A stretch of 64,000 bases of DNA. It comes from Blastomussa wellsi. Taxonomy: Eukaryota > Cnidaria > Anthozoa > Scleractinia > Plerogyridae. Shown here in pieces: positions 1 to 11,900 of the stretch (position 1 is its first letter; every line of letters starts with the position of its first letter). The notes under the pieces were generated by a model. That model ran no database searches. It saw nothing but the letters and a program-made list of their open reading frames with translations, and was not told the origin of the DNA. The position numbers and the translations under genes were made by a program. The stretch lies in the NCBI GenBank assembly GCA_947652115.1, contig OX393562.1:17279934-17343933 (forward strand). Direction: 5' to 3'.

Positions 1-271
1 TGCCCAGTTGTTGAAAACTGTTCCAAACTATTTACAGTATAGAGCTGTTAGTTCTCAAAAATGTGATGAAAAAATTCTGATGAATTACAGGACACATGCT
101 TAAAAACTGGTGTCGATTTGTTAATTAAATACAATAGGAAAAAAGTGAATTTTCCAAATACAATGTCTACAAGGACTTTAACAACAATGCTCTGGTATTT
201 CAATGAGCACAATTAGAACTTAAGTGTCAATTGAACTTGTATTAGCACAAAATGGATCTTTGTCGATATAC

Positions 272-3200
272 CTCGCTGCACCCCTTTATTTTGTTCCAAG
301 TCATTCTGTCAAATGCCATGCCCATATTGTGCTCATGTGACCTCCAAACTGAAAGATCAGCCTGAAACCAAAAAACAAAAACATGAATAATATCATAACT
401 AGTGGTGTAATTAACCCATTGACACTTGAAGATTTTTGCAAAAACAAGTACTGTTATGCCTTTTTTAACATTTTGTAGTCAGTTATAGGCTAAATCCACT
501 TCAAAGCTCTCCAAAACGCATTTGCAAAATAGAGACATGGCAACGTTTTCCTATCTCCTTTGTTCGTATCTTTTTTATGCTTTTCTTGGCCTTTTACTGG
601 GCTTGCTTTTGGTTCAAGAATTACCAAGAAAGCATCAATGAGACTGGAAATACTTAACATGGAGGAGCCGAGGGTAAGCGAGGGAAATTTTCTTCCTAGT
701 TTTTTACGAACATTTCAAAGCCAAACAATTTTATAATTATGTTGAACAAAATGTATCGATTATCCAAACTCTCTGGACTATTTTTTGGTAATATAACACA
801 TTATGAAGCCATGCAACAGGGTCAGTTGGTCAACATTCACAAGCAACAGTGTGCTGTCGACCTCTGATTGCACTCTAATAGATTTTGCAATGTTGCCTGC
901 TAGGAGACGTTTGATAGCAAACATTTTTTGATTTTTAAGATGTCAAGGGACCTTAAAATAGCCAAAGAGAATGCAGACTATTGGGGAAACAATTTCAGGA
1001 ATATACCTGTAAAATAATACATGACACTTAAACTTAACCTACAAAAGGGATCTCAGAGAATTTCTTGACGTACAAATCAAGATTAGTATCTACATGTAGA
1101 CTCTACATTTGCCAATATTCTCATTTTTGAGGTTGACAATGTACCTGAAGGAGATGAAATGAGTAAAATTAATAATCATGCAAGCCCCAATCTAAGAAAC
1201 TTACAGTATCTTTAGCACCATTGACCTCATAATTATCCAATGTTTTGTATGTACCAAGGGTGATCAGATCACAATCATCCTTGCAACCTCTGCCAATAAA
1301 GACAAGGAAAAAACCTACATCAAACCACAACAATTGTACAAGTTTGTACATTATACACTTTAAACTTTCAGGGCTTTTATACACTGTGCATGTAAAAACA
1401 ATACGTTTCTTGGTTTTACTTCTGACTGGTTGTCAGCATGCATACACTGTTGGATTTTGTACACGCTTAAATGGATTTTGTACACGCTTAAATGTTTACT
1501 GAATTTATTGCATGGCTCTCCTACATGTAGCTATTATTCATGATGTTCTTAATGTAGAGTTTTAACATGAATGTTCTACTACTGTCAAGAAAATGTTTAG
1601 CTTTTAGTCCTTAAATGGTTTCCTAGCAACTTCACTAATGGCGACGATGAAAAATCCCAGGTTTAACATATATACCACTAACCTCTTTTTTCCATCAAAC
1701 AATAACCTCAACATATGGTAGAAGTCTGGGCTTACATAGTAATCTTCTTCAAGGAACAACACTGGACCCATATATGATTTTGTGGCATTCAGCATATCAA
1801 ATACCTTGTTTGCCTGCGGTTAAATAGATTAATTGTACTAAATATACTTGCATGTACTGTATGTTGTACTGTCATGAAGGATGCAAACAATCCAGTGATC
1901 CAATCAAAACCTCAAGGAAATACATTAAACTGGCAGGACGTTCAGGAAAATGTGTAGGAGCAAGTCACAACAGGTTTCTTTTACTGCAGATTGGTTCAGA
2001 AAGTGGCAAAAGTTTTTTAAACCAATCAGTAATTAATTATAGTACTGAAACCCTTCTGTAGATTACGGTCATTTAACTGTTGAAACTTGAAGACAGCCAA
2101 CATTGAGAATAACCTCAGTTTGTCTGTAGTGTGTTATGCTCACCTTCCACCACCAGTGATGTTTAATCATAGTAAACTTTGCTTGTCTGTAGTGACCAAA
2201 CATGTCGGGTGTCTCTGCATTATTACAACCATTTTCCTTTGCTCTAATATTTTGAAAGAAGATGATAGAAGAGGCTTTAGTGTGGTAAATTGATGCAGGG
2301 TCCTTTCTGGCCATCATGAAACATTAATTTTAATCAACATGGCAGTGATGCTCCACTCAGCGATTTTTGCATGGCCATTGGGGCAATAATTTTGTCTACT
2401 TTTTACTAACATCTGTACCTAGACAACGCCGCTATCCACTAGGTAACATGTTGGTAACAGAATTGAATTAGTCATCATCATCATGTGTTTGTCTGAGACT
2501 CAACCAATTCTGAAAAACTGAAATTCTGATATGAAAAATTGACAGTACAGTGGATTTATTCAATTTGATTTGTTAAAGTTCCTTAAAGAAAAAATGTGCA
2601 TTTATCTACCTCATCTTCACTCTCGTTACAGCCACAAGATAGAAAGATTTAGCGTAGCGTGGGCATAAAACTTGAAAATTGTTTGTAATTAAAATAAACT
2701 TCCCACATTGATTATTCATTTATGTTTGGACCATCTGTCGAGAATCACCAACCATTTAAGAGAGAACAATAAACTGCAAGGTCAGTATAATGCAACGGCT
2801 TCTGACCCTTTGTGTGCTTAGAATTTTTCCTCAGTACATGTGTTCAGTGCATGACGTGGCTTTTCTTGCATAGTTTCGTGAAGACGTTCTTTGTTCCAAA
2901 ACAAAAATTATAATGATTACAAATATAAAATGACCGTACTAACTTTTCTCGGCTAATATCCCTTGGGCAATCATTAGGATCAGTTCCAGGAAACTGATTT
3001 GGATAGAGCTGTTCAGAAAATGGGAAGAAGATTTGAATCACCTGTGAAGTAAAAAAAAAAAACTATCAGCTTAACAGACATTTCATGAGAGGTGGCAGGC
3101 ACGCATTTCCTTTTACACCCTGAGAGTAGGACCTTGCCCAAAAACGCAACACAAGGCTTGAACCCACATCCCTCGATAAAAACTCTGACATCTTACAGTG

Positions 3201-6200
3201 CCAGTGCGGTGAAATGAACTGTTAGCACCTGAGAAAGGCTCTTATTCTTCTAACAGCTTTTGATAAAGTTTTGCTGGCTTCAGTTTGAACATTCAAATCC
3301 ATGGGAACTGCCATGGGCAGCTAGAAGTTAACATTCAATACAATAACACTCCCTAAAAGGGCTTTTCGGTGACAATAATATGAATTTTAAAGCTAAACAT
3401 AAGTTAATGAAAACTACCAAACGATCACAATTATTATAATAATACAATAATGGATAAAAATTGGGCCCAAAATGCCAAAAAAACTTCAGCACAAGAAAAA
3501 GCATCCTATTAAAAAATGGGAATAAATTCTAGCAACGATTTTCTACTATCCAGGTCCAGTGATGATGTTAAAAAAATCTTGCATAAGCTAAGTCTAAAAA
3601 GAAATCTTGCACAACCTGAAGGTGAAACAAAACTTTTCCTACAGTAGATGACAACAGCAAGGCAACTACAGGCATTGTGTTCTGTAGAAATGCACTTAGT
3701 ATTGGAAAACCAGGAATCACATTGTTTCTCCCATTGTCTTCTATTCACTTTAAGGAGAATGCAATGACATAATTATACAATGTTCTTGAAAGAGAAAATT
3801 CTTCTTTGTTATGTTTAGCTAAAAATGCATAAATTAAATAATACTGTAAGTTTCGTTAAGTCCACAATCATAAGCTAGCATTCCAACCCAAAACTGTCCA
3901 TCTTTGGCAAAATTGAATAGTTAACGAGGTGCAGCTGAGTTGACTATTGCTCATAGAAAATGAGGGCAAGCAGTCTAATTGTAGAAACTCAAAAGGATTG
4001 CATTCCAAAAGCTGCCATTTTATGTACAGTAGTTTAAAGTGCACCTAACCCCAAAATATTTTTTTGCTACAATGAACCTTTGCAGCAGTCCTGAAACGCG
4101 TTACACCTTTCATTTCTCCTTTTCACCAATTGCTGACTTTTTATAGCTGGCATTTAAAAGTTACGAAAAACCGAACATCAGTTATTGCATGACCGAGTCA
4201 GAAGGGGCGTGGGTCTATTCCTGGGTTGATGTCACAAACTGATTTGCATGCATATTTACAAAGACGTGATGCGATGCAAATCAGTTTGTGACGTCAACCC
4301 AGGAATAGACCCACGCCCTTTCTGACTCGGTCGTGAAACAACTGATGCTCAGTGTTTCGTCACTTTTAAATGCTGTAAAATGTCAGCATTTCTTAAAAAG
4401 GAGAAAGGAAAGGTGTAACGTGTTTCGAACTGGTGCAAAGGTTCATTGTAGCGAAAACATAGTTTTGGGGTTAGGTGCACTTTAAGCAAAAAATCAAGAA
4501 AAATCTTGCCTTCAAAGAGCAACATGCGGGCAATCTTCTATAGAAAACAGTTGATGAACAAATCAGATTCAAGGATTTCCAGTAGAACACAGCTGAGTTT
4601 CTACTAAGATCAGATAGATCTCAGTGCAATCTTTCTTTACAAAAAATTCAAATAAAAAATTAATGTTATTTCTATATCAAGTTATCGGCAAGCGTTTTTT
4701 TTCACTCATTGCTCAAATTTGGCCAAATTTGTTAAAACATAATGGAACTCAAAATCAAGTTAGAGTGACTAATCATTGCAGGAAGAAGAACAATGTTCTT
4801 TAGAGTCTTGAACTTTAAAAGTGTGTAGAAAAGAAACCTGTCAAGTAATAAAAATTTGTCAACAGGTTCTTTGGCAAAGGTGTCACAAACTCAGTGTGAT
4901 GCTTGTCTCTTCTTTCAGTTAATTTTGGAGTGCAAAGGAAGTGAATTTTGCAAACTATATACTATAGACGCTTTTAAAAAAAGTATTTGGATAACCATCT
5001 ATGTCATCTGGGGTGGGATGCTACCTTAAAAATTTAGTCATGACTACCCATCCTTGTTGTTGATAAGTGATCATCAACTCAGGTGTCTCTTGTTACTTAT
5101 CTACATGTATTTACATATGGACAATTTTGGCTGGCTAACACTTGAACAAATCATAACTTGGCATCTGTGCCTTCTGTGAGATCAGAGATTTTGACTGGAT
5201 TGTTAAATTAAAAATATTGTTATTGATTTTCTCACAAATTTATTGATTATTCAACAAATGAGGGGGGTGAATACATATAGGTCCATAGGTCAGCACATTT
5301 AGCTTTAAAAGTGCATGGATTGCAGATTTGTGTGGCAAATTAAGCAGATTCGCAGATTTAAAAAAATGAAGTGGATCACAGATTAGCTAATAAGTTTGGC
5401 TCCGATTCCATTCTCCTCATGTTGCAAATTAAGTTCAGATCATGGATACTTGGTGTAGTTTGGATCAAGGATCTTAAGTCTGTCTTGGTCGCAAAGTTGT
5501 CGTTTTGTCCATTTTCTGTTTGGACAAGACCAGAAGAAGCACTTAACTTAAGGTGATTCAATGGTTTTGCACTGCGCATCTCTCACTGCGCATAACAAAA
5601 TGATGGCCATAAAAAGGAGTTTCTGTAGAAAGATCATTAAATGGGGTCGATCGAAGAGAAAAAGTGTGAAAGTTTAAAGACATTGTTTTGGCACATTGGT
5701 GAATAAACATTAGAGTCAAGTTAAACGTTGTGGGATGCTGCAAACTTTAAGGAAAATATGGAGCTTTGTTGTCTCGTCTTGGGTTCTGGGCAGCTGTTGC
5801 CTGAGAAGCATAAATAGCCATATTCGTCAGCACTGTCACATGGAAATGAGCACGGTGACCTCCACTTTTTATTACGTTTTTATAATAATTTTCCCGACTT
5901 GTTGCAAACATGTGCCAAATTTCAACGGGTTCTTTCTTTTACGGGTTCTTTTCCTAGGGAATCACCTTAATTGGAATTGTCACAAATAAAAACAATGAAA
6001 CCAGAACTATTAGAGAGAAAGTTTTCAAGGAAATAAATGCAGATGAGGGTTTGAACAAAAACGGTGAAGGATTGATGGATTTGGCCAAACAATAGCTTGG
6101 ATTGGCAGATTTGCATATACCCCTATTCATGCTCCTCAACAAATGTTCACAGTTCTTTCCAATACCAGTAGGAGTTGATTTTAAATTGTGTTTTACAGAA

Positions 6201-7569
6201 AAACAATTTAAAGTGCTATTGCTTATTAAGCATTGACTTTCAGCCTAGAGGCAATAAACCTTTTGCTTCTTCTTTATGCCATTTTCATTTTCATTTATCT
6301 TGTTTTATTCCTTTTGTTGAGGGGGGGGGGGGGGGAGGTTTGTAACACCATTTATACAGCAACAGAAACCTCATCCAATGATTGCTTCTAATTAATTGGC
6401 ACTTTGAAATATGCCTCATTTTTACTAATCTCGTGTGAAGGTTTCCAGCTGTTTTTGTTACCACAAACAACGATTAACATATTACCCAATTCATTAATAA
6501 ATACACGACTTGACGCCACGTTTCGCTAAGTGGGCGAACAAATTGAATCCACAGTAAAAAGCCTGAAGTTTACAAAGGCGAGATCGTGTCCCACTTTAGT
6601 TTTCATCTCCAGTTACCGTTTAAATCTATATCCAAACAAAATCTTACAAAAATAGACTTATCTAAGCGGTTAGGTTTGTTTATTTCAAACAAAGGAGCTG
6701 ACTGAATAGAACACCTAATTTCCAATTCAATAAGCTATGTTTAACAAAAGGACACAACCGTGTTCAACGACTTTACTCCAAACTGCCAATTTTGCAACAA
6801 TGTTTGTGGACAAAACAAATCTGGAAATTTATATTTTTATATTTTACCATTTGAAATTCACTCGTCAAGCGTTTGCTCTACACATGCATTAATATTTCCA
6901 ACTGGTTTTACATGTACCCGAAATTTATGTTTAAGTCCACTGATTGAGGGAACAAATTAAATGGCACTTTACCTTACAAAAGTCGATGGCTTCCACGTGT
7001 CGATTCATTTCCTCCGAATAATAATCGTGACTGATAACAAGCAAAGCCTCCTCTATTCCTTTGGCGCGACTCAACGATTTCAGTAAATACGAGAAATAAT
7101 CTCCTCTATCGTGTACTTGAACAATAATAACAATTGAACCCTGCGACAATGTCTTGCCGAATTTGTCACCATTTCTGATGAACTCCGCTTGGTTCACAGC
7201 TCTCACGATATCTCTAAGTTTTTGTATTTCTGGTGAAACCGTTTTGTTTTGAGAAATCGTTATCGTTGGCTGTACTGCACTCTCTTGCGGAATATTGTTG
7301 TTTATATTTTCTTTATTCGCCATAGTTTTTGTCCCATCTTCCTTGGAAGTTACAGCCACGGGTTCTTGGAGATGAGAAGTTTTTTGCGGTTGATTTAAAT
7401 AAAAACCGTTAATATTATTAGGCGTAGAGTTGGTTTGGTTGGAAGCGTCGAATGCAATCATCTCGTGGAGCGTCAACACCGCAAAAACTGCACCAATTCC
7501 CAACGTAACCAAAATAAATAGTTTCCTACTAAACAAACGAATTGTTGTTCCTCGATATTTGAAAATCAT
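272..7569 (-). CDS. MGAT2: Alpha-1,6-mannosyl-glycoprotein 2-beta-N-acetylglucosaminyltransferase (GnT-II), 3' end outside window
   Basis: Golgi type II membrane enzyme that adds the beta-1,2-GlcNAc to the alpha-1,6 mannose arm, committing N-glycans to the complex type. Coding exons on the minus strand, in order: 6973-7569, 2944-3041, 2144-2243, 1683-1813, 1205-1289, 272-361; every junction is GT-AG and the phase is kept. 367 codons are visible; the human protein has about 447, so roughly the last 80 lie left of the window. Residues 1-16 are cytosolic and about 17-36 are the membrane anchor, followed by a low-complexity stem. The catalytic part carries IVQVHDRGDYF, LYPNQFPGTDPNDCPRD, FGHYRQAKF, KHHWWWK (to residue 265) and FLEEDYY, whose EED (287-289) takes the place of the DXD metal site. 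The last visible exon encodes HNMGMAFDR. The ATG has A at -3. Intron 1 (3.9 kb) contains a TTAA-flanked MITE. The vertebrate gene is, as I recall, intronless in its coding region. Confidence 0.93.
3110..3215 (-). repeat. Partial SINE, family 1
   Basis: On the minus strand there is a B-box-like gggttcaagcc followed by ttgtgttgcgtttttgggca, matching the body of the full copies at 14645 and 34845 (gttgtgttcttgggcaag). It lies in MGAT2 intron 1. Confidence 0.55.
4034..4485. mobile_element. 452-bp hairpin MITE flanked by TTAA
   Basis: Two arms of about 215 bp are reverse complements over nearly all their length, around a short loop near 4250-4270. The ends read TTAA-agtgcacctaacccc and ggggttaggtgcact-TTAA. 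There is no coding content. TTAA target duplication fits piggyBac-type mobilisation, although the end sequence is not the classic CCC start. It lies in MGAT2 intron 1. Confidence 0.85.
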
Positions 7570-8002
7570 GGTCCCTATCTTTAAATGGGTAAATAGAAAA
7601 GCAGAAAAACTCCCCCACAGCCAAGAAGGATTTTGTAACGAAGTTCATGTACGCTTTCTTGTTGAACCTGCTGTCATGGCTGACTCGAAGCCGGCGAGCC
7701 AAATAATGAGAGCTAAATTTTCCTTGAAGACAAGCATCTCAGTCCGTTCGTCCTTGTCTCGGTACCAAGCAAGGTCGGACACATTTTACGTCCGGCCTGA
7801 CGGCAGGTTATTCACTTGTGAAGGAGCTGCAAGCTCATTTGTTCGCCATTTCCTCAGGGCGTGATTTTAGTACGTGTACACTCTTCCGTGAACGGCTTCC
7901 GTTTTCTGTGTCGGTGAGTTCGCGCGCGTGTATTTTCTTGAACAACGCGACTCGACTATGGCGCCCAATCTCTCCCGGCCGTGTTTGGCCTGAGACAACA
8001 AC
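7570..8002. promoter_or_regulatory. Shared divergent promoter region of MGAT2 and UBLCP1
   Basis: 433 bp separate the two start codons, which point away from each other. The interval is richer in G, C and CpG (for example the gcgcgcg run near 7921-7928) than the AT-rich flanks. No TATA box is obvious. The UBLCP1 start lies in an ATGGCGGCC context that resembles a YY1 site. Both 5' UTRs must lie here unless upstream exons exist. Shared promoter function is inferred from layout only. Confidence 0.6.
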
Positions 8003-8896
8003 ATGGCGGCCAGCAGTGGTGAAACCGACAAGCTTTGTGTCACTATAAAATGGAGTGGAAAAGAGTATTCTATTGAGCATTTATCCCCCTCTGAAACTGT
8101 AAAACGCCTAAAAGAGCTCATAAAAGATAAAACTGGAGTTTTACCTGAGCGACAGAAGCTTTTAGGCTTGAAATGCAAAGGTACATTTCAAGCTGTTTTT
8201 TCATGCAAAGTTTAGGCCATTCCCTTAAATATTGATATCCAGCCCATTTCCCCGCACCCCGTTGACAAGGTAAGTCCAAGTTTTCCCCCATAAGACAAAA
8301 AGAGATCAGTGCCAGTGCCTAAAGTCGCTTTGAAAATGTCATCTACCGGAAAGGTTTTCTTTGGGGAGGGGTGGTGAGGTTGGAGGGGGGACTGAGGGAG
8401 AGGGTAAGGATTCATAATTTAATGGCCCTTTGGTGCCAGTGACACTAGTGTGAGTGCCTTTTAAATGGGGGCGGTATGCAGCTCTTTACAAGGTCCCACA
8501 GTATTGGCTGAAAAATTGATAAACAAACAACAGTAACAATGGACCCTAGCCCTAAAACAATAGAGCTGCATGCTATCAAGATCCAATGAAATTAGAGGTT
8601 CTAGAGAGCTGCAAACTATCCCTTTAAATGTTTATATAATTATATATCTGATGATAAAAAGCAAGGCTGATTGAATAGTAAGGGAAATGTAGTTCAACAT
8701 TTTGGAAGGCACAGCCTTCCTTCTTCAGGGTGTTACATTAACATAGACTGACTCTAAAGGCAAAATGTTACAATTTTTTAATGTAGAAATATGATATAAT
8801 AGGCTAATAACAAAAGACGGCTAATGCTGCCTGGTTAGCTCAGTTGGTAGAGCGCCGGTCTGCTGTGTGGAAGGTCTCGGGTTTGAGCCCCAGTCT

Positions 8897-8933
<37 letters not shown>

Positions 8934-11900
8934 TGTGCTGCCTTTGCAATGACATCTGCAAATGGTTAGACGTTATACTCTTGTCGGATAATGATGAAAA
9001 ACCATAGGTGTCATCTCCTGCATTTTCAGTGTTACGATAAGCAGTGGGTGTTGAAAATCCCACGCACTTCTCGCAAAGAGTAGGGAACAAGGTTCCTGGC
9101 ACCTTTCCTCCTTGGACGAACTTGTCTAAGAGAAAGTGAGTATGAGTACGAGTATGAGTATGAGCAATGGTAAAGTTAGCAGTGCCAGCAGTTAGCCCAT
9201 TGTATCATATTTCCCAGGGGGTTCATTGAGGGCTGGGCACGGGGCAAATTGACAGGCTGTGAATTGAACAAGACTTACATGTAGCCATGACTTTGCCTCG
9301 CTGTTTTTGTCTTCTCTACTTACTTCTTTCTGAGAAAAACTAAAAATGCCCGGCTGAAAAACCCTACTGACCTCCTGTACAAAAACTTAATAAAACCCCT
9401 GATTTCCACATTTATATTGTAACGTTTTGCCTTTAGAGTCAGTCTATGTAACTCCCTGAAGAAGGAAGGACATGCCTTCCAAAATATTGGAATACATAAA
9501 TTTCCCATACTATATTCAATCAGCCTTACATTTTATCTTATCTTGCTGATTAGATCCTTTACAGTAGAGGATCCAGTGCTTCTGTTTTGTCATGGTGGTC
9601 CTTGCAAATTTACTCTCATTAATGATTTCAACTTAACTTGATCCAGTTTGCATGAAAATGCACCTCAGGTGAATTTTTTAGCCCATGAAAGTCAAATGTT
9701 GCACAAAATCATGTCACTTTTTTATTTTGTGTACATTATTTACTTTTCAAGGTAAAAGCCCAGATGATGATGTACGCCTGAGTTCCTTGAACTTGAAGCC
9801 AAATACAAAGATTATGATGATGGGAACAAGAGAAGAAAACTTAGTATGGCCTCTTTTCTTCTTTTCATTAAAGCTCAATACATGTACATGTATCAATATT
9901 AGCACGTGGGTGGGATGGAGGGTCAGAGGTTGGGAATAGGTAGGGTCTTTGAACGTAGCTGTAGTCTGTCCAATTGCTCATTCCAGGACATTTGTGAATG
10001 GCCCAAAGAGTCACTAAACTTCAATGAAATTAATGTTGTCCATGATAATGAGGCCTTCCAAGGGTTAAATGCGACATGGTCCTGGAAACTGGCCACGTGG
10101 GGATTTCTTAACAGTTACAAGTGATATGATTATGCTCCTAAACTGCGACAGTGACACAATGAACAGTGAAAAACAACAGTGACATTAAAAGTTGTGCTTT
10201 TTGCCAGTATACAGGAAATTGCATTTTCTGAGGGCTCAGAGTTTCAAAATTTTCCCACAGGAAAGTCTGGTTATAGCCTTGTCGCAAACAGTTTCTTGCA
10301 AAAAATGACAGCAACATTTACAGTTGTAGGATAGGGACATGGGTCTTCAGAAACAAGCAACATCGCAACACAGCTACCCCCGTTGGAAGGCCTCTATAGT
10401 GGCATATAGTCCCCCCTTTCCTGTAGAGGCTAGAATCTCTGCCTCGGTGCAGTTTCAGTTCAATTATACATGTGCTGTTAGTTATTTACACGTAATTGAA
10501 CTTATTTTGATAAAAAAAGGTATTATCAGCAATGAAAAGTTATGAAATTCCACTTTAATTTCCAGGCTGAAATAATTTCTCCCTCAGAAGAACTATTAAA
10601 TAATCAGGTGATCAATGACTTTGATATAGAAGAAGATGAGATTGAAATAGAAAACAGGTTAGTACTCAGTCTCTTAGTAATAATTTATATTTATTTTTAT
10701 AAAGTAAGTAAGTGGACAACAACCATTGGTTACAGTGTAAGTAATAAAAACAAACGTGAATTCCAGCTTGTTCTTTAGTCAAGCAGGAAATAATATTTTG
10801 CTTGCCTATGGTTGGCATACTTCTCTTTACTTAGTTGAAATTATCATGATTTATTTGGCAAACCACTTGAGAGATCCCTGCAATATTTTCCTCTTCTGCT
10901 TCAACAGTTTTATTTTGATATGGATAGCATACAAACTATATAGTACATGTACACGTATAAAAATTGAACATTATTTTGTGTCTGCATGATCATGGAGCAT
11001 ACCGGTATATGCTTTGTTTCACTTGGTTTATTAGACAGGAGAGCACACAGCAACGGTACTGCAATACCATTAACAATCTCCTCTTACCGAATACTTCCAG
11101 TCAAAAAGAGGACTGAAAAACCACATACCGCAGGGTTTTGGATGATGTCATAATACCACATGCAAAGATTAAATTAGAGATTAAAATAACGCTTGAAGAA
11201 ATCTCAAAAGAACCCCGAATATTCCCGTACATGTATATAATAAATGCATGTGTTATTATCTGGCTCTTTTCACAGCATCAAAACCTGTGAAAAGGGTTCA
11301 GAATTTTTGTGATTCTGGAATAGATTTGGCTATTGAAAAATTCACAGGTTTTTTCACTGGGTGGTCCTGTATAATTCACAGGTTTTTTCAGAGGGTCTTC
11401 ACAGATTAACATCCAATAGTGGCTAGCGACACTGTTCCTGCCTCAATCTTTTAGCAGCATTCCATTTACTCACCTCGTGTAATTTACTATTTCTCACAGT
11501 GATACTAGTAATGGGTATGTATTTAAAGAGTATGTAAAATGAAAATATTCATTGGAAGTTAGTTCTATGATTACATTTGTCTTTGCAGAGATGAGAATCT
11601 TGCCAAAATTAAAAAAAGAGTATCAGACTATAAGATAGAAGTGCGCAATCCTCCAAGAGCTGGAAAGAAACTGCTTGTGCTTGATGTGGATTACACAATA
11701 TTTGGTACGTTATGTGCAGCAATTATCCCTTGACTGGCAAAAGTAATTTTCATTTACTTTGGTTTGCATTACTGACGCTTAGTACTGATACTTGTGCTAG
11801 CTGATCAGAATTAGTTAGTTAAGCCAAAACGTATTGTAACTCGCTCATGTGCCCTTTCCTGCCCTTCACACTGGCTATACTTGTAGCTTCCTTTGAGTTT

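Noticed and set aside
7430..7864. 144-codon plus-strand open frame antisense to MGAT2 exon 1
   Set aside because: It overlaps the MGAT2 N-terminus on the other strand and runs into the shared promoter; no recognisable motif.
8827..8900. Possible tRNA gene
   Set aside because: A and B boxes are present, but the acceptor and anticodon stems do not pair and a long SINE body follows.
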